A DNA stretch of 64,000 nucleotides from an uncultured Mollicutes bacterium (GTDB taxonomy: Bacteria > Bacillota_I > Bacilli_A > RFN20 > CAG-826): assembly GCA_945936135.1 (NCBI GenBank), contig CAMESG010000003.1:1-64000 (forward strand), written 5' to 3'. Positions 18,553 through 26,135 of the stretch are shown here, piece after piece (the stretch's first letter is position 1; the number at the start of each line of letters is the position of its first letter). The position numbers and the translations under genes were made by a program. The notes beneath the pieces are model-generated. The model had not been told where the DNA came from. It ran no database searches and saw nothing but the letters and a program-made list of their open reading frames with translations.

Positions 18553-19210
18553 TCATTTCAATGCGTAGATGATCGTCACGCTGTCGGTGACGGAAAGGTC
18601 ATTCGGGGTGATGTCGATTTCCGGTTCGCTGGATCCGGGCATGGACGCACAGTCAAAGCACATCATGCGTCGGTCGTCGTATTCGACGTTGATCTTCTTG
18701 ACTGAGTAATCAATGCTGAGGATATCACTTAAGATGATGGAGGCCGCTTCAGCGATGATTCCTGCTTTGCGGATCGCAGCTTTCGTGGCCAAGGCCATCA
18801 CTTCTTCTTTGGCGCTATCCGGGTTGCTGAGACGATACCCGAAGCTGATTTTGTCCTCGGTCCCCTTTAGGGCGTTGAGAAGGCCGGAAAGGGTTTTGTT
18901 ATCGAAGCTAAAAGCGACCTGGAATCTTGCAAACGCACGATATCCGACGAACCTTTCGCGGTAATCGCCTTTGGAATCGCGGTAACGTTCGTAATGAGGT
19001 TCTACCTCGAAATAGTTTGTCTTAAGACTGTCTCCTTCAAGTCCTGCTTGAACGATCTTCTCGCGGGTTTCTTTCGTCCTTTTGGCCAAGTGCGTGATCC
19101 CTTTTTCATATGAATCGAAAACCTGGCTGTGCTCGATCGAGACGACGATGATGTCGGGAGCGAACGACTTGGTGGCCTCGCCAGTGATGACCAATGTTTT
19201 TTTCTTGCAT
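18553..19210 (-). CDS. SIMPL-domain (DUF541) protein with a frameshift in its fifth codon region
   Basis: The reading LVITGEATKSFAPDIIVVS ... is the typical opening of a SIMPL (DUF541) domain; the remainder covers one domain of ~213 residues with no signal peptide, so it is cytosolic, unlike many secreted family members. The well-placed start, ATG 19210 with AAAGGAG ten bases upstream, lies in a different frame: the two are separated by an A7 tract at 19197-19203 (minus strand). With A6 the protein would begin MQEKTLVITGEATK. Either the homopolymer is a sequencing error or slippage switches the gene; a TTG at 19194 is the only in-frame alternative. It leads a two-gene operon preceded by the conserved TTCCG-N7-CGGAA box. 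Confidence 0.72.
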
Positions 19211-19236
19211 GGTAGTAATCTCCTTTCGCTGACTTA

Positions 19237-19280
19237 AATGTACTGGGTCTATGTAATAGGTTCTTCCGCGGAACACGGAA
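19237..19280 (-). promoter_or_regulatory. Shared promoter box, copy 1 (SIMPL operon)
   Basis: On the minus strand TTCCG-N7-CGGAAGAA occupies 19280-19261 and TACATT lies 21 bases downstream at 19242-19237. The box starts directly after the stop codon of the Sel1-repeat gene and ends 53 bases before the SIMPL ATG. Two near-identical arrangements precede the other two operons of this block. Confidence 0.65.
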
Positions 19281-21044
19281 TTACTTGGGTCGGTATTTGT
19301 CGAAGCAATCCTTGAAATACCCAGACTTCTTTTCGTCGCGGATCTCATCTGGACCCTCACGGTGGATCTTGGCGAGTTCCTTGAAGGCAAGGGCTTCCCC
19401 TTTCTTCGCGAGCTTTCCTAATAAGGAAGCCGCCTTTTTGGCGGAGATAATATCGGGGTAGCTTCTCCATAAAACGGCTTTGAAGAAAGACCTTTCATCT
19501 TTGATGGTTTCCAGAAACGTCGCTGGGATCGGATCGTCAACGAAGGGATATCGAGCGTCCGCTCCGGTGATGAGACGGCCAAGGAAGACCTGCGCCTTCT
19601 CGTTGCCTTTGCGTGCGAGTTCCTCAACGAATCCGATTGCTTTTTTCGAATCGCCTGCCTCCAAAAGGATGTCCGCATAAAGCAATTGGCAATCGGTGGT
19701 GTTGTAGGCGTTCTCGATGATGGCTCGCTTGACGTAGGACTCCGCCAACGAGAGGTCTTTGCCTTCCGCCCCTTTGTGGTCGTGCATGTAGTAGATCGCA
19801 AGGCGATAAAGCGCCTCTTTCTCCCCTACGGCTTCCGCGCGGAGCAAAAGCTGCAAGGCCATGTCCGCTCCTTCGTCGGTCATGAAATCCAGAAGCAGAC
19901 GAGCTAGGAAGACCATCGCCTTTGAGGAACGCCTTTGGACGCCTTCGTCCGCATAATAGAACGCCGCGGATACCGGGTTCTCGAACTTGAACGGATGATC
20001 GCTTTCGTCATGCGCGAATTTCATGATCTGGGACGCCATGAAGTAGAAGCAATCGCCGCTGCCGGCATCCATGCCTTGCTCAACGTACATCCTCGAAAGG
20101 TCCTGGAGGCCGCGGTTGGCGCACATCCTGGAAGCGAGGTAACTGGCGTTGCCATCGCCCAAAGAAGAACCCATCGATGCGTACTTGAAAGCGCTGGCAT
20201 ACATCTCGTCTTCCGTGTACCAAAGGGCGAGTTGGTAGCAGGCCAAACCTGATTTCTCGTTGTCCGCAAGCGGGGAAAGGTATTCATACATGACGTCGTT
20301 CTCTCCTATCTTCCTCAGGAAAGCGGAGCCCCGGATCATGGCGACTTCGCGGCTTGTCCTGATCTCAAGTTCTTCGATGTGCTCGCGGAAAACATCGGCG
20401 TTTTGCTGGAGATATTCGCGCAAATCGTCGCTTAATTTCGGCAATCCTTCCCCGTGGATCAGCCATTTGATGAGGGCTTCCCCTTCTTCAAAAAGGGCAG
20501 GATCCTCTTGGGAATTGACGGCCATGTGGATTTCGGAAAGAGCCGTTGCCTCGAAGCCGAAAGGGATGGCAACATCGAAGAAGGCTTCCAGGAACTCGAC
20601 TCCGAATGGACGTTCCCTCTCCCCGTTTTCGTGATTGAAAAGCATCTCGGTCACGTCGAGGCCTCTAATGAACATGTTGGCCGCGTAGCTTCTAAGCACC
20701 GGCCTAGGCTCCTGGGTATCGGGATTCTGATAAACGGAGATTCCCGCTTCGAAGAAATACACCTCGAAATATGCATCCTCAGAAGCGGGTCTTTCTGGCT
20801 CGAGAATATAGTTCCTCAAGAATCGTGAGAGTCCTTCGTATACGGTGAAAAGTTGCCCGCGACGGAGCTTCCACGTATGGAAATGCGTCGCATCCTTAAT
20901 GTCGCTGGTCTTCTTCCAAGGAATCCGGCTTAGCTGTCCGTTGTTCTCCAATAAGAAAGACCGCTCCTGCTTCTTGCCGTCGTCATCGAGGTAATGCTGA
21001 TGGAATAGAATCTGAAGTTGTTTGATGGTATCGAAATGGGCCAT
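19281..21044 (-). CDS. Sel1/TPR-like repeat protein
   Basis: A 587-aa protein. The N-terminal ~190 residues (MAHFDTIKQLQILFHQHYLD ...) are not recognised. From ~280 onward there are repeated A-x-Y-x-L-A ... G-x-x-x-A units (ACYQLALWYTEDE, ASYLASRMCANRG, ALYRLAIYYMHDHKGAEGKD, LSLAESYVKRAIIENAYN) of the Sel1/TPR type, which form superhelical protein-binding surfaces. The start at 21044 has AGGAGG seven bases upstream; longer upstream reading is rejected because it overlaps the macrodomain gene. It is a one-gene unit with its own copy of the conserved promoter box. A scaffold or sensor role is inferred from the fold only. Confidence 0.78.
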   Translation of the reverse strand: MAHFDTIKQLQILFHQHYLDDDGKKQERSFLLENNGQLSRIPWKKTSDIKDATHFHTWKLRRGQLFTVYEGLSRFLRNYILEPERPASEDAYFEVYFFEAGISVYQNPDTQEPRPVLRSYAANMFIRGLDVTEMLFNHENGERERPFGVEFLEAFFDVAIPFGFEATALSEIHMAVNSQEDPALFEEGEALIKWLIHGEGLPKLSDDLREYLQQNADVFREHIEELEIRTSREVAMIRGSAFLRKIGENDVMYEYLSPLADNEKSGLACYQLALWYTEDEMYASAFKYASMGSSLGDGNASYLASRMCANRGLQDLSRMYVEQGMDAGSGDCFYFMASQIMKFAHDESDHPFKFENPVSAAFYYADEGVQRRSSKAMVFLARLLLDFMTDEGADMALQLLLRAEAVGEKEALYRLAIYYMHDHKGAEGKDLSLAESYVKRAIIENAYNTTDCQLLYADILLEAGDSKKAIGFVEELARKGNEKAQVFLGRLITGADARYPFVDDPIPATFLETIKDERSFFKAVLWRSYPDIISAKKAASLLGKLAKKGEALAFKELAKIHREGPDEIRDEKKSGYFKDCFDKYRPK

Positions 21045-21065
21045 AAGATTTCCTCCTATGGCCCA

Positions 21066-21109
21066 ATGGTAGTTCGATTGTGTTTTGGCTTCTTCCGCAC
21101 TCCGCGGAA
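21066..21109 (-). promoter_or_regulatory. Shared promoter box, copy 2 (Sel1 gene)
   Basis: On the minus strand TTCCG-N7-CGGAAGAAG runs from 21109 and TACCAT is at 21071-21066, 21 bases beyond the box. The box lies immediately after the macrodomain stop codon and 48 bases before the Sel1 ATG. It overlaps where a -35 element would sit relative to TACCAT. Confidence 0.65.
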
Positions 21110-21112
21110 AGA

Positions 21113-22336
21113 TCACCACTTCTCGCCGTGGTCGACGTAGATTTTCTTGCGGTCTTCCTTGTATTCGTAAATGGATTCCGAAGTCGCGAAGGAATACGCC
21201 TTGACGATTTCCGTCCAGGGGTTGCGGGAACGGATCTTGCCTACGCATTCGCGGAAGGCGCGTTCATGGCGCTCGTATTTCGAAAGTGAGAAACCGCAGA
21301 AGTCATAGACTTCCATGACCTCTTCCGGCTTCAAATGCAAGGCGATGCAGGCGAGAAGGATTTCGGCTTTGTTGGGGCGCTGCCAGACATAGCCCTTGCC
21401 TTTGGTGTTCTTGACCTTCTTCCATTCGTATTCCGGGCAATGGCTGGTCTTCCAGTCCATGAGGAGGGCTTTGTCGATCGGCGTGCCCTTCTCCTTGGAT
21501 TCATGGAGGGTGTTGATGGTGTCCTCCAAGGAATCGAAATCGGTTTTGAAGTCACCGACGAGGGAATTGATTTCAAGCCAAACATCGTCAAGAGCCGCTT
21601 CCTTATCGGCCTTTTTGCCTTTGAAACGGGCGAAGACGCATTTTCGGACCAAAGTGGCGAAGGAATCCTCATCTTCGATTCCAATTTCCTCAAGAAAGGG
21701 AATATGAGGTTTCTCGGGAGCTCCCATAGAGGGGGCTGCCATCACATCCCTGGTTTGGAAGCGACGTCCCCTTCCGCGAGGATAGCTGCCATCGACGGGC
21801 ACGCTCCTCATTTCGTCGCGGAAACGCTCTTCGCGCATCATCTCCTCTTCTTCAGGGGAGGTGAATTCGACGGAATAAACGTTAAAGAAGACCTCAATCT
21901 CGGGATGCTGTTCCGCAAAGCGGTAGCATACGCGCCTTGCGATGGATGCGACCTTATCGGAACGATAGCCATTTACCCCGGTTCCGATCAAAGGAACGGA
22001 GATGGATCTCATCCCGGAATCCAATGCTAATTGGAGCAAACTTTCATAGCATTTGGTGATCTGCGAATTGTCGCGGTCGAAGCGTCTGAAAGGCGTGATG
22101 ACGTGGATGATTTTCTTGCAGGGAAGGCCGAAAGAATCGGTCATGTAGACCGATCCGAAAGGAAGGTTCATGCCCTTCTCGCTGACTTCGTCCATTAAGG
22201 CAGCCGCATTGTTTGACGCGCCAAGGATGGACCGATAGATCCTGCCGGGCTGGCGAATATATTCGCCCGCGCCCAAGGAATTGACGATGCAATCGCCAGG
22301 GAACGTCGTTATGTCGATTGATATGTTGTGATACAT
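21113..22336 (-). CDS. Macrodomain protein with a helical C-terminal domain
   Basis: A 407-aa protein. Residues ~1-165 form a macrodomain, the ADP-ribose-binding fold: GDCIVNSLGAGEYIRQPG at 14-31 matches the first ligand loop region and VPLIGTGVNGYRSDKVASIA the second. The usual Asn-Ala-Ala-Asn is replaced by Asn-Ser-Leu-Gly, so hydrolase activity is uncertain while binding is likely. The C-terminal ~120 residues (RPNKAEILLACIALHL ... VYDFCGFSLSKYERHERAF) resemble a helical domain seen attached to macrodomains and helix-turn-helix proteins in Bacillota. It follows the PARG gene by three bases with GGGAGG before its ATG, so the two are co-translated and probably act on the same ADP-ribose substrate. 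Confidence 0.8.
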   Translation of the reverse strand: MYHNISIDITTFPGDCIVNSLGAGEYIRQPGRIYRSILGASNNAAALMDEVSEKGMNLPFGSVYMTDSFGLPCKKIIHVITPFRRFDRDNSQITKCYESLLQLALDSGMRSISVPLIGTGVNGYRSDKVASIARRVCYRFAEQHPEIEVFFNVYSVEFTSPEEEEMMREERFRDEMRSVPVDGSYPRGRGRRFQTRDVMAAPSMGAPEKPHIPFLEEIGIEDEDSFATLVRKCVFARFKGKKADKEAALDDVWLEINSLVGDFKTDFDSLEDTINTLHESKEKGTPIDKALLMDWKTSHCPEYEWKKVKNTKGKGYVWQRPNKAEILLACIALHLKPEEVMEVYDFCGFSLSKYERHERAFRECVGKIRSRNPWTEIVKAYSFATSESIYEYKEDRKKIYVDHGEKW

Positions 22337-22339
22337 CGA

Positions 22340-23233
22340 TTACCTCCCGAATACTTTCTTGAAAACATCGAGGTTGCCACCGGGCCTTCCACGATCAAAG
22401 ATCGCGAACTCGACGGTCTCGAAATGATAGAGCTTTAGATTGTCCATGAAGAGCTTGGCAACGATTTCCGGCGGATTGGAGAACGCGCCGCAGCCAAACG
22501 CTCCGAGGATAAGAACTTCCACACCTTCTTTTTTGGCGGCTTGGAGGATCTTCTGGATGCGCATGTTCATCTCACTGACGAAGCGATGCTTGTCGTGGGG
22601 ATCGAAATAGCTAAGCTGAGGAGCCGCGCAGGTGATGACATCGACGGAATGCCAATCCTCCTTCTTCATGAGTTTGGGAGCGGATTCGTCCGTCTTGAAC
22701 ACCACCACTCCAGGCGTGTAGATCAAATCGTCGTTGCCGTAATGGTCGATCTCGCCTTGCCGATAGAGATCCTGATGGTGTTTATAGAAGCCCTCATATT
22801 CGGCATGGATACAGGGATAGAGGGTCGAAACGCGGCAAAGACATTCCTCCTGCGCACCAGCGCTCCAAGGTGAACCACCGACACTATGGTTGTTGGCGAA
22901 ATTCAAAACGGCAACCTTCTTGCCTTTGTAGGCGGAAGCCGCTTCGAAGGAGCGCTTGCCGGAAAGGATAATGTTCTCCGTCGGGCCATCGACGCCCTTG
23001 TTGAGGTCATCGGATCCGTTCTCGTAGACGATGTATTGTGCCTTGACGGATTCTTGGATCGCGGCTTCGAGCTCAGCCAGTCCTTCGCAGAGCCTTTGAG
23101 TATGGTCCATTACAAAATGGTTCAAGGACCGATAGCCATCGGCCAAGACTTGGTCGACCATGCCGTTATACATGGTCATTTCTTCTTCATAAGATAACGG
23201 CATCGCGTTGATGCCTTGATTGTTGAATTCCAT
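22340..23233 (-). CDS. Microbial-type poly(ADP-ribose) glycohydrolase-like protein
   Basis: A 297-aa protein of the TIGR02452/microbial PARG family, which removes ADP-ribose by cutting ribose-ribose or ribose-protein bonds. The diagnostic elements are NFANN at 111-115, a Gly-Gly at 119-120 and GAQEE at 126-130; the Glu pair carries the catalytic acid in the family. AFGCGAFSNPP in the C-terminal part fits the macrodomain-like phosphate loop. All key residues are present, so it should be active. It is third in the operon, 21 bases after the 88-aa gene, with AAAGGA upstream. Together with the DraG-type gene and the macrodomain gene it makes three ADP-ribose-directed proteins in one transcript. 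Confidence 0.87.
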   Translation of the reverse strand: MEFNNQGINAMPLSYEEEMTMYNGMVDQVLADGYRSLNHFVMDHTQRLCEGLAELEAAIQESVKAQYIVYENGSDDLNKGVDGPTENIILSGKRSFEAASAYKGKKVAVLNFANNHSVGGSPWSAGAQEECLCRVSTLYPCIHAEYEGFYKHHQDLYRQGEIDHYGNDDLIYTPGVVVFKTDESAPKLMKKEDWHSVDVITCAAPQLSYFDPHDKHRFVSEMNMRIQKILQAAKKEGVEVLILGAFGCGAFSNPPEIVAKLFMDNLKLYHFETVEFAIFDRGRPGGNLDVFKKVFGR

Positions 23234-23254
23234 ATTGGTTTTCCTTTCGATATT

Positions 23255-23521
23255 TTACGCTTGGGGGACGGATTTTTGAATTGCCGGTCTACGACCGTCC
23301 ATGCCCATTGCCCGGAAGAACTCCTTGTTCAGACTTTGGAAGATCTGCTTCTGCTCCCCGAAATGGATTTCGAAGCCGAGCATCTCCGACATGGCAAGGT
23401 AATCGGAACGGTCGATGTCGCCGTTGAGAAGTTGGTCTCCGATGTCATGAAAGGCCTCGGCTCTGCATTTGCCCTGCCGGAGCAAGTTATCGACGTGCTG
23501 TTTACGCTGTTTCTCGTTCAT
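23255..23521 (-). CDS. Small helical protein related to the 154-aa repeat protein
   Basis: An 88-aa product starting at ATG 23521 with AAAGGAG eight bases upstream, inside the end of the DraG-type gene (2-base gap). The segment GKCRAEAFHDIG ... LLNGDIDRSDY ... MSEMLGFE has the same spacing and end motif as each repeat of the 154-aa protein at 18079-18543 (GK ... A ... DGKI ... EL ... LGY). Both are in operons with the same promoter box. No known family is recognised; it could be a binding partner or adaptor within the ADP-ribose system. Confidence 0.65.
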   Translation of the reverse strand: MNEKQRKQHVDNLLRQGKCRAEAFHDIGDQLLNGDIDRSDYLAMSEMLGFEIHFGEQKQIFQSLNKEFFRAMGMDGRRPAIQKSVPQA

Positions 23522-23523
23522 GG

Positions 23524-24342
23524 TCACTCCTTTCGAACGCTTTCGAGGACGGCTTTGATGTCCTCGGGCAGGCGTTTCTTCGCCTCGATGAGGTATTCTT
23601 CGGGGATTTCCTTGTAATAGGATTCCGCGATCGGGCAAGCGATGGCGGCCATCGTATCGGCATCCCAACGAATCGAGAGGCAAAGCCTCATGCAATCGTC
23701 GAAGGAATCGCTGTGGAGGAAGCACCAAAGCGCTTGGGGGACGGTGACCTGGCAGATCTCCTGCCCGTGGGAGAGCTCCGCCATCATGGCCTCGTAATTG
23801 AGTTTTAGGTCATAGTGCTTCTCAGCGTATTCGCGGATTTGGTCGCGGGTCGCGCCGTGAAGGGCCATGTAGATGCACGTGGCGATGACCACCGCTCCTT
23901 TGATTCCTTCGGGATGGTTATGGGTGCATTCGGTCACCTCGATGGCAAGCTTCTCGCGTTCATCGATGCTGGAAGCATAGTAAGCCACGGCGGAAACGCG
24001 CATCGCAGAGCCATTTCCGCAAGAGTTATAGGGCTTCGGATCGGCTTGGTAGATCCAGGAAGCGAATCTGCCTCCATAACCGGCATCTGGATACTTCCTG
24101 GCCCATTTTTGAAGATAGAAGGGACAGGGTTTGCCTTCGTCTTTGTGGGCGAGGAAATCTGCGATTGCAGCGGTAAGGACGCTGTCATCGGTAAAAGACG
24201 AGGAATCATGGATCTGGATGTATTGCTTGGGCGTCTTGGGTCCATGCTTGAATTCGTAATAGGAACCATAGATATCGCCGATGACGGCTCCGTATATTCC
24301 TTTGTAGTTTTTGACGTTGATCAGGTTTTTGTAGTTGCTCAT
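23524..24342 (-). CDS. DraG-type ADP-ribosylglycohydrolase
   Basis: A 272-aa enzyme of the ADP-ribosyl-hydrolase (DraG/ARH) family, which uses two Mg or Mn ions to remove ADP-ribose from proteins or small molecules. Metal ligands are visible: TDDS at 51-54 and RWDADT at 225-230 (Asp227, Asp229, Thr230). GNGSAMR at 109-115 and HNHPEG at 141-146 are also family signatures. Length is normal. It is the first gene of the operon (small protein, PARG, macrodomain protein), preceded by the conserved box 56 bases upstream and by AAGGAGG. No ADP-ribosyltransferase is recognised nearby, so its substrate may come from the host, a phage, or an unrecognised gene here. Confidence 0.92.
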   Translation of the reverse strand: MSNYKNLINVKNYKGIYGAVIGDIYGSYYEFKHGPKTPKQYIQIHDSSSFTDDSVLTAAIADFLAHKDEGKPCPFYLQKWARKYPDAGYGGRFASWIYQADPKPYNSCGNGSAMRVSAVAYYASSIDEREKLAIEVTECTHNHPEGIKGAVVIATCIYMALHGATRDQIREYAEKHYDLKLNYEAMMAELSHGQEICQVTVPQALWCFLHSDSFDDCMRLCLSIRWDADTMAAIACPIAESYYKEIPEEYLIEAKKRLPEDIKAVLESVRKE

Positions 24343-24371
24343 GTTCGAGCCCTCCTTGGTTTGACGCCATC

Positions 24372-24414
24372 ATGGTAACCGGGGGGCGAAACACTTCTTC
24401 CGCGCTTGACGGAA
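24372..24414 (-). promoter_or_regulatory. Shared promoter box, copy 3 (ADP-ribosylglycohydrolase operon)
   Basis: On the minus strand TTCCG-N7-CGGAAGAAG starts at 24414 and TACCAT is at 24377-24372, 20 bases beyond the box. The box ends 55 bases before the ATG at 24342. It lies between two divergent genes, so it might also affect the plus-strand gene at 24469. Confidence 0.65.
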
Positions 24415-24468
24415 AAACGAAACGAAAAGACCGGATAAACTGGTGGCATAACAAAGGAGGACAGAGTT

Positions 24469-25068
24469 GTGCCTGTTTACATCGGATTACCAAAAGAGGC
24501 GACAATCGCTTATCAAAGCGGAGACATCATCCAATATAAGATGGGGGATGAATGGATTTATGAATTTGGCGAGTGGAAAACTATTAACGGAGAGTGGCAA
24601 AAAGAGCGAACCGGCATTTGGTTCACCACAGATTCAATAATGTATATCTACAAAGGCCTGACTACGGATTGTCCATGGAAAGAGCAATGGGAATCCTGGG
24701 CTCCTAAAGATCTCATGGAAAAGGAAAGGAGAAGGGTCATAGTGCCGGTCCCATTAGAATTGGTTGAATGTTTGAAGAAAATCAAAGAAAAGCTTCACAA
24801 GAATCCCGATATTCACATTGGATGGTACGCAAAGCACACCGGTTTAGAGTTTTTCTACAAAGGAAGCATATTTAAAATCGACCCTTACAGTCTGGACTTT
24901 GATGAAATAGATTTCAGGCCTGCGTGCGATTTGGACAAAGAACATTACGAAGGCGGCGCTGTCGGAAATGCGGATGCTTATTTCGAACATAACGAAAGAA
25001 TCATGCGTGCCATGCTGAACGAAGAACTCGGTATCGTGTTCTTCCGTGGGTACGGTGACATAGATTAG
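24469..25068 (+). CDS. Hypothetical protein divergent from the ADP-ribose operon
   Basis: A 199-aa product beginning with GTG, supported by AAAGGAGG eight bases upstream. It is soluble, rich in Trp and Glu, with no motif I recognise (DEWIYEFGEWKTINGEWQKE; KNPDIHIGWYAKHTGLEFFY). It is the only plus-strand gene between the integrase and the methyltransferase apart from the insertion sequence, and faces the ADP-ribose operon across 126 bases containing the conserved box. An unrecognised ADP-ribosyltransferase would be one possibility, but no R-S-E or H-Y-E signature is seen. Confidence 0.65.
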   Translation: MPVYIGLPKEATIAYQSGDIIQYKMGDEWIYEFGEWKTINGEWQKERTGIWFTTDSIMYIYKGLTTDCPWKEQWESWAPKDLMEKERRRVIVPVPLELVECLKKIKEKLHKNPDIHIGWYAKHTGLEFFYKGSIFKIDPYSLDFDEIDFRPACDLDKEHYEGGAVGNADAYFEHNERIMRAMLNEELGIVFFRGYGDID

Positions 25069-25072
25069 CTTT

Positions 25073-25921
25073 CTAATCGGAGAAGGCCGCGATGAAAGCA
25101 TCAACGCTCACGTAGTGTTCGAAACCTTTGCCGGACAAATCCCTCGCCACCATAACCCCTATTTTTCCGAAAGCTTTGCCTTCGTCAAATACAACTAATG
25201 AGAAGGTCTTATGGTGTTCTTCGGTCTCGAAGAATGTCGTTTTGGTCGAGGGAAATCGTTGCGAAATGAATAGTGTTAAAGCCATTCTTTCTTCATAAGA
25301 AGCTGTGTCGATAATCGCCTGTATCGGCTCCTTCTTAACGGTGGATAGAATCGGTTCGTCCGTGTCATAACGCTCGTAAATCGAATAGATTTCCTTGAAT
25401 TCGTTGAAAGAGATGGAGCGATTCCCCACCACTTCGCGATAGCAAACGCCAGGACGCCCTGGAAGGAAGATCCGGTTACGAATATCAATGAAGTACCAAG
25501 GGCATCCCCAGTAACCATATCCCGATTTGCATTTGAAACTTTTGCTTTTCAAATAATGGACGATTCCATTGGGGACTTTTCCTTCCGGATCGAGATTTCC
25601 CTGGCCGTCATCAAACCGTACTAGGAAGTAATCCTGGTGGTCTCTTTTGAAGGCTTTGTTTGCATCCAAAGCCACCGCATCTTCCGTCATCGCAGCCCGA
25701 TAGAAGGCGTCGAATTCTTCGATGGAAATCCATTCGCGGCTATGGTGAATAAACAGGGTCGATTTCACCGGTGCGCCATCGATGTCGATATGACGGTGCG
25801 AACCGGCTTGGCAATAATGGATGTAGGGTTTGAGTTCGGGGTGTGATTCCGCGTAACGCATCATGTCCCCAAACTGCATCTTCAAATAGGCGTGCAGTCT
25901 GCCATCGCTGATTCCAAGCAT
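25073..25921 (-). CDS. Unknown protein under a SAM-riboswitch-like leader
   Basis: A 282-aa product with no recognised family. It has a Cys/Gly/Trp-rich middle (KCKSGYGYWGCPWYFIDIRN), an N-terminal SHRHID motif and no signal peptide or membrane segment. The ATG at 25921 has AAAGGAGAG at good spacing. Its 5' leader carries its own promoter, an S-box-like aptamer and an intrinsic terminator, so expression should rise when S-adenosylmethionine is scarce. Genes with this control usually make, import or recycle methionine, cysteine or SAM; this one does not resemble them. It ends four bases after the convergent 199-aa gene. Confidence 0.72.
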   Translation of the reverse strand: MLGISDGRLHAYLKMQFGDMMRYAESHPELKPYIHYCQAGSHRHIDIDGAPVKSTLFIHHSREWISIEEFDAFYRAAMTEDAVALDANKAFKRDHQDYFLVRFDDGQGNLDPEGKVPNGIVHYLKSKSFKCKSGYGYWGCPWYFIDIRNRIFLPGRPGVCYREVVGNRSISFNEFKEIYSIYERYDTDEPILSTVKKEPIQAIIDTASYEERMALTLFISQRFPSTKTTFFETEEHHKTFSLVVFDEGKAFGKIGVMVARDLSGKGFEHYVSVDAFIAAFSD

Positions 25922-25950
25922 GTTGTCTCTCCTTTGCTATCAGATCCACA

Positions 25951-25984
25951 AAGAAGAAAGGCTCCCATCGTCATGACAGGAGCC
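25951..25984 (-). terminator. Terminator hairpin of the SAM-riboswitch-like leader
   Basis: On the minus strand GGCTCC (25984-25979) pairs with GGAGCC (25965-25960) and is followed by TTTCTTCTT. It stands between the aptamer and the RBS of the 282-aa gene, as expected for transcription-terminating riboswitches. Confidence 0.75.
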
Positions 25985-26094
25985 AGGTTATCAATGTCAG
26001 CCGTTCCCATCATGCAAGCTTTGGCACCTTGCCCTTGTAGGGTAGGTTGTCGGTGGGTCATAGGGCTTGTCCCTCGCCACTCTCTTTATGGACG
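25985..26094 (-). promoter_or_regulatory. SAM riboswitch-like aptamer (S-box clan)
   Basis: On the minus strand the order of conserved blocks is AAAGAGAGTGGCGAGGGA, GCCCTATGA, CCGACAACC and AAGGTGCCAA, the hallmark core of SAM-I-type aptamers (AGAG ... GAGGGA ... GCCCuaUGA ... GCAACC ... AAGGUGCuAA). One position of the GCAACC block reads ACAACC. P1 is not a long obvious stem: CCAT just 5' of AAAGAG could pair with ATGG after the last block, with little or no P4, so a SAM-I/IV-type variant is possible. Confidence 0.7.
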
Positions 26095-26099
26095 TCGTT

Positions 26100-26127
26100 A
26101 TTATGCGTCAAAGAAAGACGTTTTCAA
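26100..26127 (-). promoter_or_regulatory. Promoter of the riboswitch leader
   Basis: On the minus strand TTGAAA (26127-26122) and CATAAT (26105-26100) are 16 bases apart, just upstream of the aptamer and downstream of the importer ATPase stop codon. This makes the 282-aa gene an independent unit rather than the tail of the importer operon. Confidence 0.6.
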
Positions 26128-26135
26128 GGGCCAGA

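Noticed and set aside
19281-21248. Longer 655-aa form of the Sel1-repeat protein
   Set aside because: The extra N-terminal residues are the out-of-frame end of the macrodomain gene and contain the promoter box; ATG 21044 has AGGAGG.
24469-25068. The 199-aa protein as the missing ADP-ribosyltransferase
   Set aside because: No R-S-E or H-Y-E catalytic pattern and no NAD-binding signature could be found; left as unknown.
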